From contig OY756966.1 of the NCBI GenBank assembly GCA_963580455.1, positions 17,797,001 through 17,861,000 on the forward strand: 64,000 nucleotides of DNA, written 5' to 3'. Every line of letters begins with the position of its first letter. Positions within the stretch are counted from its first letter, which is position 1. The stretch is from Euonymus europaeus (taxonomy: Eukaryota > Streptophyta > Magnoliopsida > Celastrales > Celastraceae). Position numbers and translations under genes: made by a program. Positions 49,258 through 60,916 of the stretch are shown here, piece by piece. The notes beneath the pieces are model-generated. The model did no database searches and was not told the origin of the DNA. It worked only from the letters and a program-made list of their open reading frames with translations.

Positions 49258-51013
49258 TTGAGCAACTTCGGACCATCAAAGTTGCTCGGTGTACAATTTC
49301 CATTGTTCTTATATGTCAAATTTTATGACAAAAAGCTTCCTAAATTATTTCGATGCCAAAACACCAACTTTCTTTGACAAATGGACAAAGCCGTTAAAAG
49401 CTCCTCCATAGAGAGAGTTCAGCAACTTCGGACCATCAAAGTTGCTCGGGATACATTTTCTATTGTTCTTCTTTGTCAAATTTAGGAGTATAAGCTTCCC
49501 AGATTATTTCGATGCCAAAACACCAACTTTCTTTGATAAATGGACAAAGCCGTTAAAAGCTCCACCATAGAGAGAGTTGAGCAACTTCGGACTATCAAAG
49601 TTGCTCGGGATAGACTTTCTATTGTTCTTCTTTGTCAAATTTAGGAGTATAAGCTTCCTAGATTATTTCGATGCCAAAACACCAACTTTCTTTGATAAAT
49701 GGACAAAGCCGTTAAAAGCTCCTCCATAGAGAGAGTTGAGCAACTTTGGACCATCAAAGTTGCTCGGTGTACAATTTCCATTGTTCTTATATGTCAAATT
49801 TTATGACTATAAGCTTCCTAGATTATTTCGATGCCAAAACACCAACTTTCTTTGACAAATGGGCAAAGCCGTTAAAAGCTCCTCCATAGAGAGAGTTGAG
49901 CAACTTCGGACCATCAAAGTTGCTCGGGATAGACTTTCTATTGTTCTTCTTTGTCAAATTTAGGAGTATAAGCTTCCTGGATTATTTCGATGCCAAAACA
50001 CCTACTTTCTTTGACAAATGGACAAAACCGTTAAAAGCTCCTCCATAGAGAGAGTTGAGCAACTTCGGACTTTCAAAGTTGCTCGGGATAGACTTTTAAT
50101 TTTTCTTCTATGTCAACTTTTACGAGTATAAGCTTCATAGATTATTTCGAGTCCAAAACACCAACTTTCTATGACAGATAGACAAAAATGTTAAAAGCTC
50201 CTCCATAGAGAAAGTTGAGCAACTTCGGACTATCAAAGTTGCTCGGGATAGACTTTTTATTGTTCTTTTATGTCAAATCTTACGAGTATAAGCTTTCTAC
50301 ATTATTTCGAAGCCAAAACACCAACTTTCTATGACAAATGGACAAAACCGTTAAAAGCTCCTCCATAGAGAGACTTGAGCAACTTCGGACTATCAAAGTT
50401 GCTCAGGATAGACTTTTTATTGTTCTTCTATTTCAAATTTTACGAGTATAAGCTTCCTACATTATTTCGATTCCAAAACACCAACTTTCTATGACAGATG
50501 GACAAAACCGTTAAAAGCTCCTCCATAGAGAGAGTTGAGCAACTTCGGAATATCAAAGTTGCTCGGGATAGACTTTTAATTGTTCTTCTATGTCAAATTT
50601 TACGAGTATAAGCTTCCTACATTATTTCGATGCCAAAATACCAACTTTCTATGACAAATGGATAAAACCGTTAAAAGCTCCTCCATAGAGAGAGTTGAGC
50701 AACTTCGGACTATCAAAATTGCCCTATGTACACTTTTTATTGTTCTTCTATGTGTAATTTTACGAGTATAACTTCCTATATTATATTGATGCCAAAACAA
50801 TAACTTTCTATGACAAATGGATAAAACCGTTAAAAGCTCCTCCATAGAGAGAGTTGAGCAACTTAGGACTATCAAAATTGCTCGAGATAGACTTTTTATT
50901 GTTCTTCTATGTCAAATTTTACAAGTATAAGCTTCCTACATTATTTCGATTCCAAAACACCAACTTTCTATGACAGATGGACAAAACCGTTAAAAGCTCC
51001 TCCATAGAGAGAG
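49258..51013 (+). repeat. 13-monomer repeat of the right zone, copy 2 and shuffled tail
   Basis: Repeats the S (AAAAAGCTTCC) start, the GGACTTTCAAAG monomer (50067, against 47991 in copy 1) and the GTTGCTCAGGATAG monomer. It then brings in monomers with TTGCCCTATGTACAC and GATGCCAAAACAATAAC in a new order. No gene: minus-strand open frames here are satellite read-through. Confidence 0.78.
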
Positions 51014-52610
51014 TTGAGCAACTTAGGACTATCAAAATTGCTCGAGATAGACTTTTTATTGTTCTTCTATGTCAAATTTTACAAGTATAAGCTTCCTACA
51101 TTATTTCGACGCCAAAACACCAACTTTCGATGACAAATGGACAAAACCGTTAAAAGCTCCTCCATAGAGAGAGTTGAGCAACTTCGGACTATCAAAATTG
51201 CCCTATGTACACTTTTTATTGTTCTTCTATGTGTAATTTTACGAGTATAACTTCCTATATTATATTGATGCCAAAACAATAACTTTCTATGACAAATGGA
51301 TAAAACCGTTAAAAGCTCATCCATAGAGAGAGTTGAGAAACTTCGGACTATCAAAGTTGCTCGGGATAGACTTTTTATTGTTCTTCTATGTCAAATTTTA
51401 TGAGTATAAGCTTCAGAGATTATTTTGATGCCAAAACACCAACTTTCTTTGACAAATTGACAAAACCGTTAAGAGCTCCTCCGTAGAGAGAGTTGAGCAA
51501 CTTCGGACCATCAAAGTTGCTCGGGATAGACTTTCTATTGTTCTTCTATGTCAAATTTTATGAGTATAAGCTTCCTAGATTATTTCGATGCCAAAACACC
51601 AACTTTCTTTGACAAATGGACAAAACCGTTAAAAGCTCCTCCATAGAGAGAGTTGAGCAACTTCGGATGTGAAAGTTGCTCGGGATAGACTTTTTATTGT
51701 TCTTCTATGTCAAATTTTACGAGTATAAGCTTCCTACATTATTTCGATGCCAAAACACCAACTTTCTATGACAAATACACAAAACCGTTAAAAGCTCCTC
51801 CATAGAGAGAGTTGAACAACATCGGACTATCAAAGTTGCTCGGGATAGACTTTTTATTGTTCTTCTATGTCAAATTTTACGAGTATAAGCTTCCTACATT
51901 ATTTCGATGCCAAAACACCAACTTTCTATGACAAATGGACAAAACCGTGAAAAGCTCCTCCATAGAGAGAGTTGAGCAACTTCGGACTTTCAAAGTTGCT
52001 CGGGATAGACTTTTTATTGTTCTTCTATGTCGAATCTTATGAGTATAAGCTTCCTAAAATTATTTCGATTCCAAAACACGAACTTTCTATGACAAATGGA
52101 CAAAACCGTTAAAAGCTCCTCGATAGAGAGAGTTGAGCAACCTCGGACCATCAAAGTTGCTCGGTGTACAATTTCCATTGTTCTTATATGTCAAATTTTA
52201 TGACTATAGGCTTCCTAGATTATTTCGATGCGAAACACCAACTTTCTTTGACAAATGGGCAAAGCCGTTAAAAGCTCCTCCATAGAGAGAGTTGAGCAAC
52301 TTCGGACCATCAAAGTTGCTCGGGATAGACTTTCTATTGTTCTTCTTTGTCAAATTTAGGAGTATAAGCTTCCTGGATTATTTCGATGCCAAAACACCAA
52401 CTTTCTTTGACAAATGGACAAAATCGTTAAAAGCTCCTCCATAGAGAGAGCTGAGCAACTTCGGACTGTGAAAGTTGCTCGGGATAGACTTTTAATTGTT
52501 CTTCTATGAAACATTTTACGAGTATAAGCTTCCTACATTATTTCGATTCCAAAACACCAACTTTCTATGACAGATGGACAAAACCGTTAAAAGCTCCTCC
52601 ATAGAGAGAG
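51014..52610 (+). repeat. 10-monomer higher-order repeat, copy 1 (1597 bp)
   Basis: Order includes CAACTTAGGAC, TTGCCCTATGTACAC, a TTGAGAAACTTCGG monomer ending in CAGAG, GGATGTGAAAG, TTGAACAACATCGG, a monomer with CTAAAATTATTTCG, S, R, and CTGAGCAACTTCGG. The unit repeats at +1597 (51014/52611). Its last monomer is a hybrid, described under findings. Confidence 0.9.
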
Positions 52611-54140
52611 TTGAGCAACTTAGGACTATCAAAATTGCTCGAGATAGACTTTTTATTGTTCTTCTATGTCAAATTTTACAAGTATAAGCTTCCTACATTA
52701 TTTCGACGCCAAAACACCAACTTTCGATGACAAATGGACAAAACCGTTAAAAGCTCCTCCATAGAGAGAGTTGAGCAACTTCGGACTATCAAAATTGCCC
52801 TATGTACACTTTTTATTGTTCTTCTATGTGTAATTTTACGAGTATAACTTCCTATATTATATTGATGCCAAAACAATAACTTTCTATGACAAATGGATAA
52901 AACCGTTAAAAGCTCATCCATAGAGAGAGTTGAGAAACTTCGGACTATCAAAGTTGCTCGGGATAGACTTTTTATTGTTCTTCTATGTCAAATTTTATGA
53001 GTATAAGCTTCAGAGATTATTTTGATGCCAAAACACCAACTTTCTTTGACAAATTGACAAAACCGTTAAGAGCTCCTCCGTAGAGAGAGTTGAGCAACTT
53101 CGGACCATCAAAGTTGCTCGGGATAGACTTTCTATTGTTCTTCTATGTCAAATTTTATGAGTATAAGCTTCCTAGATTATTTCGATGCCAAAACACCAAC
53201 TTTCTTTGACAAATGGACAAAACCGTTAAAAGCTCCTCCATAGAGAGAGTTGAGCAACTTCGGATGTGAAAGTTGCTCGGGATAGACTTTTTATTGTTCT
53301 TCTATGTCAAATTTTACGAGTATAAGCTTCCTACATTATTTCGATGCCAAAACACCAACTTTCTATGACAAATACACAAAACCGTTAAAAGCTCCTCCAT
53401 AGAGAGAGTTGAACAACATCGGACTATCAAAGTTGCTCGGGATAGACTTTTTATTGTTCTTCTATGTCAAATTTTACGAGTATAAGCTTCCTACATTATT
53501 TCGATGCCAAAACACCAACTTTCTATGACAAATGGACAAAACCGTGAAAAGCTCCTCCATAGAGAGAGTTGAGCAACTTCGGACTTTCAAAGTTGCTCGG
53601 GATAGACTTTTTATTGTTCTTCTATGTCGAATCTTATGAGTATAAGCTTCCTAAAATTATTTCGATTCCAAAACACGAACTTTCTATGACAAATGGACAA
53701 AACCGTTAAAAGCTCCTCGATAGAGAGAGTTGAGCAACCTCGGACCATCAAAGTTGCTCGGTGTACAATTTCCATTGTTCTTATATGTCAAATTTTATGA
53801 CTATAGGCTTCCTAGATTATTTCGATGCGAAACACCAACTTTCTTTGACAAATGGGCAAAGCCGTTAAAAGCTCCTCCATAGAGAGAGTTGAGCAACTTC
53901 GTACCATCAAAGTTGCTCGGATAGACTTTCTATTGTTCTTCTTTGTCAAATTTAGGAGTATAAGCTTCCTAGATTATTTCGATGCCAAAACACCAACTTT
54001 CTTTGACAAATGGACAAAATCGTTAAAAGCTCCTCCATAGAGAGAGCTGAGCAACTTCGGACTGTGAAAGTTGCTCGGGATAGACTTTTAATTGTTCTTC
54101 TATGAAACATTTTACGAGTATAAGCTTCCTACATTATTTC
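52611..54140 (+). repeat. 10-monomer higher-order repeat, copy 2
   Basis: Near-identical tandem copy of 51014-52610. It ends inside the monomer that carries TTCTATGAAACATTTTACG, where copy 1 reads CGATTCC and this copy reads CGATGCC. A one-base loss (GCTCGGATAGAC near 53920) is private to this copy. Confidence 0.88.
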
Positions 54141-57100
54141 GATGCCAAAACACCAACTTTCTATGACAAATGGATAAAACCATTAAAAGCTCCTCCATAG
54201 AGAGAGTTGAGCAACTTCGGACTTTCAAAGTTGCTCGGGATAGACTTTTAATTTTTCTTCTATGTCAACTTTTACGAGTATAAGCTTCATAGATTATTTC
54301 GAGTCCAAAACACCAACTTTCTATGACAGATAGACAAAAATGTTAAAAGCTCCTCCATAGAGAAAGTTGAGCAACTTCGGACTATCAAAGTTGCTCGGGA
54401 TAGACTTTTTATTGTTCTTTTATGTCAAATCTTACGAGTATAAGCTTTCTACATTATTTCGAAGCCAAAACACCAACTTTCTATGACAAATGGACAAAAC
54501 CGTTAAAAGCACCTCCATAGAGAGACTTGAGCAACTTCGGACTATCAAAGTTGCTCAGGATAGACTTTTTATTGTTCTTCTATTTCAAATTTTACGAGTA
54601 TAAGCTTCCTACATTATTTCGATTCCAAAACACCAACTTTCTATGACAGATGGACAAAACCGTTAAAAGCTCCTCCATAGAGAGAGTTGAGCAACTTCGG
54701 AATATCAAAGTTGCTCGGGATAGACTTTTAATTGTTCTTCTATGTCAAATTTTACGAGTATAAGCTTCCTACATTATTTCGATGCCAAAATACCAACTTT
54801 CTATGACAAATGGATAAAACCGTTAAAAGCTCCTCCATAGAGAGAGTTGAGCAACTTAGGACTATCAAAATTGCTCGAGATAGACTTTTTATTGTTCTTC
54901 TATGTCAAATTTTACAAGTATAAGCTTCAGAGATTATTTTGATGCCAAAACACCAACTTTCTATGACAAATGGACAAAACCGTTAAAAGCTCCTCCATAG
55001 AGAGAGTTGAGCAACTTCGGACTATCAAAATTGCCCTATGTACACTATTTATTGTTCTTCTATGTTACATTTTACGAGTATAACTTCCTATATTATATTG
55101 ATGCCAAAACAATAACTTTCTATGACAAATGGACAAAACCGTTAAAAGCTCCTCCATAGAGAGAGTTGAGCAACTTCGGACTATCAAAGTTGCTCGGGAT
55201 AGACTTTTTATTGTTCTTCTATGTCAAATTTTACGAGTATAAGCTTCAGAGATTATTTTGATGCCAAAACACCAACTTTCTATGACAAATTGACATAACC
55301 GTTAAGAGCTCCTCCGTAGAGAGAGTTGAGCAACTTCATAATATCAAAGTTGCTCGGGATAGACTTTTAATTGTTCTTCTATGTCAAATTTTACGAGTAT
55401 AAGCTTCCTACATTATTTCGACGCCAAAACACCAACTTTCGATGACAAATGGACAAAACCGTTAAAAGCTCCTCCATAGAGAGAGTTGAGCAACTTCGGA
55501 CTATCAAAATTGCCCTATGTACACTTTTTATTGTTCTTCTATGTTACATTTTACGAGTATAACTTCCTATATTATATTGATGCCAAAACAATAACTTTCT
55601 ATGACAAATGGACAAAACCGTTAAAAGCTCCTCCATAGAGAGAGTTGAGCAACTTCGGACTATCAAAGTTGCTCGGGATAGACTTTTTATTGTTCTTCTA
55701 TGTCAAATTTTACGAGTATAAGCTTCAGAGATTATTTTGATGCCAAAACACCAACTTTCTATGACAAATTGACAAAACCGTTAAGAGCTCCTCCGTAGAG
55801 AGAGTTGAGCAACTTCGGACCATCAAAGTTGCTCGGGATAGACTTTCTATTGTTCTTCTATGTCAAATTTTATGAGTATAAGCTTCCTAGATTATTTCGA
55901 TGCCAAAACACCAACTTTCTTTGACAAATGGACAAAACCGTTAAAAGCTCCTACATAGAGAGTTGAGCAACTTCGGATGTGAAAGTTGCTCGGGATAGAC
56001 TTTTTATTGTTCTTCTATGTCAAATTTTACGAGTATAAGCTTCCTACATTATTTCGATGCCAAAACACCAACTTTCTATGACAAATACACAAAACCGTTA
56101 AAAGCTCCTCCATAGAGAGAGTTGAGCAACATCGGACTATCAAAGTTGCTCGGGATAGACTTTTTATTGTTCTTCTATGTCAAATTTTACGAGTATAAGC
56201 TTCCTACATTATTTCGATGCCAAAACACCAACTTTCTATGACAAATGGACAAAACCGTAAAAAGCTCCTCCATAGAGAGAGTTGAGCAACTTCGGACTAT
56301 CAAAGTTGCTCGGGATAGACTTTTATTGTTCTTTTATGTCAAATTTTACGAGTATAAGCTTCCTACATTATTTCGATTCGAAAACACCAACTTTCTATGA
56401 CAAATGGACAAAACCGTTAAAAGCTCCTCGATAGAGAGAGTTGAGCAACCTCGGACCATCAAAGTTGCTCGGTGTACAATTTCCATTGTTCTTATATGTC
56501 AAATTTTATGACTATAAGCTTCCTAGATTATTTCGATGCCAAAACACCAACTTTCTTTGACAAATGGCCAAAGCCGTTAAAAGCTCCTCCATAGAGAGAG
56601 TTGAGCAACTTCGGACCATCAAAGTTGCTCGGGATAGACTTTCTATTGTTCTTCTTTGTCAAATTTAGGAGTATAAGCTTCCTAGATTATTTCGATGCCA
56701 AAACACCAACTTTCTTTGACAAATGGACAAAATCGTTAAAAGCTCCTCCATAGAGAGAGCTGAGCAACTTCGGACTGTGAAAGTTGCTCGGGATAGACTT
56801 TTAATTGTTCTTCTATGAAACATTTTACGAGTGTAAGCTTCCTACATTATTTCGATGCCAAAACACCAACTTTCTATGACAAATGGACAAAACCATTAAA
56901 AGCTCCTCCATAGAGAGAGTTGAGCAACTTCGGACTTTCAAAGTTGCTCGGGATAGACTTTTAATTTTTCTTCTATGTCAACTTTTACGAGTATAAGCTT
57001 CATAGATTATTTCGAGTCCAAAACACCAACTTTCTATGACAAATAGACAAAAATGTTAAAAGCTCCTCCATAGAGAAAGTTGAGCAACTTCGGACTATCA

Positions 57101-57879
57101 AAGTTGCTCGGGATAGACTTTTTATTGTTCTTTTATGTCAACTCTTACGAGTATAAGCTTTCTACATTATTTCGAAGCCAAAACACCAACTTTCTATGAC
57201 AAATGGACAAAACCGTTAAAAGCTCCTCCATAGAGAGACTTGAGCAACTTCGGACTATCAAAGTTGCTCAGGATAGACTTTTTATTGTTCTTCTATTTCA
57301 AATTTTACGAGTATAAGCTTCCTACATTATTTCGATTCCAAAACACCAACTTTCTATGACAAATGGACAAAACCGTTAAAAGCTCCTCCATAGAGAGAGT
57401 TGAGCAACTTCGGACTATCAAAGTTGCTCGGGATAGAATTTTAATTGTTCTTCTATGTCAAATTTTACGAGTATAAGCTTCCTACATTATTTCGATGCCA
57501 AAATACCAACTTTCTATGACAAATGGATAAAACCGTTAAAAGCTCCTCCATAGAGAGAGTTGAGCAACTTAGGACTATCAAAATTGCTCGGGATAGACTT
57601 TTTAGTGTTCTTCTATGTCAAATTTTACAAGTATAAGCTTCCTACATTATTTCGACGCCAAAACACCAACTTTCGATGACAAATGGACAAAACCGTTAAA
57701 AGCTCCTCCATAGAGAGAGTTGAGCAACTTCGGACTATCAAAATTGCCCTATGTACACTTTTTATTGTTCTTCTATGTTACATTTTATGAGTATAAGCTT
57801 CCTAGATTATTTCGATGCCAAAACACCAACTTTCTTTGACAAATGGACAAAACCGTTAAAAGCTCCTCCATAGAGAGAT
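54141..57879 (+). repeat. Irregular 17-monomer periodicity
   Basis: The GGACTTTCAAAG marker monomer appears at 54207, 56920 and 59637, spacings of 2713 and 2717 bp (about 17 monomers). The first monomers after each marker agree (AGAGAAAGTTGAG, then GAGACTTGAG with GCTCAGGATAG). The later order differs between copies, so this is an older or reshuffled HOR. No gene was seen. Confidence 0.7.
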
Positions 57880-60800
57880 TTGAGCAACTTCGGATGTGAA
57901 AGTTGCTCGGGATAGACTTTTTATTGTTCTTCTATGTCAAATTTTACGAGTATAAGCTTCAGAGATTATTTTGATGCCAAAACACCAACTTTCTATGACA
58001 AATTGACAAAACCGTTAGGAGCTCCTCCGTAGAGAGAGTTGAGCAACTTCGGACCATCAAAGTTGCTCGGGATAGACTTTCTATTGTTCTTCTATGACAA
58101 ATTTTATGAGTATAAGCTTCCTAGATTATTTCGATGCCAAAACACCAACTTTCTTTGACAAATGGACAAAACCGTTAAAAGCTCCTCCATAGAGAGAGTT
58201 GAGCAACTTCGGATGTGAAAGTTGCTCGGGATAGACTTTTTATTGTTCTTCTATGTCAAATTTTACGAGTATAAGCTTCCTACATTATTTCGATGCCAAA
58301 ACACCAACTTTCTATGACAAATGGACAAAACCGTTAAAAGCTCCTCCATAGAGAGAGTTGAGCAACTTCGGATTATCAAAGTTGCTCGGGATAGACTTTT
58401 TATTGTTCTTTTATGTCAAATTTTACGAGTATAAGCTTTCTACATTATTTCGATTCCAAAACACCAACTTTCTATGACAAATGGACAAAACCGTTAAAAG
58501 CTCCTCCATAGAGAGAGTTGAGCAACTTCGGACTATCAAAGTTGCTCGGGATAGACTTTTAATTGTTCTTCTATGTCAAATTTTACGAGTATAAGCTTCC
58601 TACATTATTTCGATGCCAAAATACCAACTTTCTATGACAAATGGATAAAACCGTTAAAAGCTCCTCCATAGAGAGAGTTGAGCAACTTAGGACTATCAAA
58701 ATTGCTCGGGATAGACTTTTTAGTGTTCTTCTATGTCAAATTTTACAAGTATAAGCTTCCTACATTATTTCGACGCCAAAACACCAACTTTCGATGACAA
58801 ATGGACAAAACCGTTAAAAGCTCCTCCATAGAGAGAGTTGAGCAACATCGGACTATCAAAGTTGCTCGGGATAGACTTTTTATTGTTCTTCTATGTCAAA
58901 TTTTACGAGTATAAGCTTCCTACATTATTTCGATGCCAAAACAACAACTTTCTATGACAAATGGACAAAACCGTTAAAAGCTCCTCCATAGAGAGAGTTG
59001 AGCAACTTCGGACTATCAAAGTTGCTCGGGATAGACTTTTTATTGTTCTTTTATGTCAAATTTTACGAGTATAAGCTTCCTACATTATTTCGATTCCAAA
59101 ACACCAACTTTCTATGACAAATGGACAAAACCGTTAAAAGCTCCTCGATAGAGAGAGTTGAGCAACCTCGGACCATCAAAGTTGCTCGGTGTACAATTTC
59201 CATTGTTCTTATATGTCAAATTTTATGACTATAAGCTTCCTAGATTATTTCGATGCCAAAACACCAACTTTCTTTGACAAATGGGCAAAGCCGTTAAAAG
59301 CTCCTCCATAGAGAGAGTTGAGCAACTTCGGACCATCAAAGTTGCTCGGGATAGACTTTCTATTGTTCTTCTTTGTCAAATTTAGGAGTATAAGCTTCCT
59401 AGATTATTTCGATGCCAAAACACCAACTTTCTTTGACAAATGGACAAAACCGTTAAAAGCTCCTCCATAGAGAGAGCTGAGCAACTTCGGACTGTGAAAG
59501 TTGCTCGGGATAGACTTTTAATTGTTCTTCTATGAAAAATTTTACGAGTATAAGCTTATTACATTATTTCGATGCCAAAACACCAACTTTCTATGACAAA
59601 TGGACAAAACCATTAAAAGCTCCACCATAGGGAGAGTTGAGCAACTTCGGACTTTTAAAGTTGCTCGGGATAGACTTTTAATTTTTCTTCTATGTCAACT
59701 TTTACGAGTATAAGCTTCATAGATTATTTCGAGTCCAAAACACCAACTTTCTATGACAAATAGACAAAAATCTTAAAAGCTCCTCCATAGAGAAAGTTGA
59801 GCAACTTTTGACTATCAAAGTTGCTCGGGATAGACTTTTTATTGTTCTTTTATGTCAAATCTTACGAGTATAAGCTTTCTACATTATTTCGAAGCCAAAA
59901 CACCAACTTTCTATGACAAATGGACAAAACCGTTAAAAGCTCCTCCATAGAGAGACTTGAGCAACTTCGGACTATTAAAGTTGCTCAGGATAGACTTTTT
60001 ATTGTTCTTCTATTTCAAATTTTACGAGTATAAGCTTCCTACATTATTTCGATTCCAAAACACCAACTTTCTATGACAGATGGACAAAACCGCTAAAAGC
60101 TCCTCCATAGAGAGAGTTGAGCAACTTCGGACTATCAAAGTTGCTCGGGATAGACTTTTAATTGTTCTTCTATGTCAAATTTTACGAGTATAAGCTTCCT
60201 ACATTATTTCGATGCCAAAATACCAACTTTCTATGACAAATGGACAAAACCGTTAAAAGCTCCTCCATAGAGAGAGTTGAGCAACTTAGGACTATCAAAA
60301 TTGCTCGGGATAGACTTTTTATTGTTCTTCTATGTCAAATTTTACAAGTATAAGCTTCCTACATTATTTCGACACCAAAACACCAACTTTCGATGACAAA
60401 TGGACAAAACCGTTAAAAGCTCCTCCATAGAGAGAGTTGAGCAACTTCGGACTATCAAAATTGCCATATGTACACTTTTTATTGTTCTTCTATGTTACAT
60501 TTTACGAGTATAAGCTTCCTACATTATTTTGATGCCAAAACAATAACTTTCTATGAAAAATGGACAAAACCGTTAAAAGCTCCTCCATAGAGAGAGTTGA
60601 GCAACTTCGGACTATCAAAGTTGCTCGGGATAGACTTTTTATTGTTCTTCTATGTCAAATTTTACGAGTATAAGCTTCAGAGATTATTTTGATGCCAAAA
60701 CACCAACTTTCTATGACAAATTGACAAAACCGTTAAGAGCTCCTCCGTAGAGAGAGTTGAGCAACTTCGAACCATCAAAGTTGCTCGGGATAGACTTTCT

Positions 60801-60916
60801 ATTGTTCTTCTATGTCAAATTTTATGAGTATAAGCTTCCTAGATTATTTCGATGCCAAAACACCAACTTTCTTTGACAAATGGACAAAACCGTTAAAAGC
60901 TCCTCCATAGAGAGAT
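57880..60916 (+). repeat. 19-monomer higher-order repeat of the right zone, copy 1 (3037 bp)
   Basis: Starts at GATTTGAGCAACTTCGGATGTG. It includes a CCGTTAGGAGC monomer, CTTAGGAC with TTTTTAGTGTTC, CAACATCGG, S, R, CTGAGCAAC, and GGACTTTTAAAG with AAAATCTTAAAAGC. Anchors repeat at exactly +3037: 57880/60917, 59477/62514 and 59649/62686. Confidence 0.92.

Noticed and set aside
51079..51354. Minus-strand 91-codon open frames (also 50600 and 52676) that look like a repeated-motif protein
   Set aside because: The apparent protein repeat (MEELLTVLSICHRK) is the reverse translation of two successive satellite monomers. No promoter or independent support was seen.
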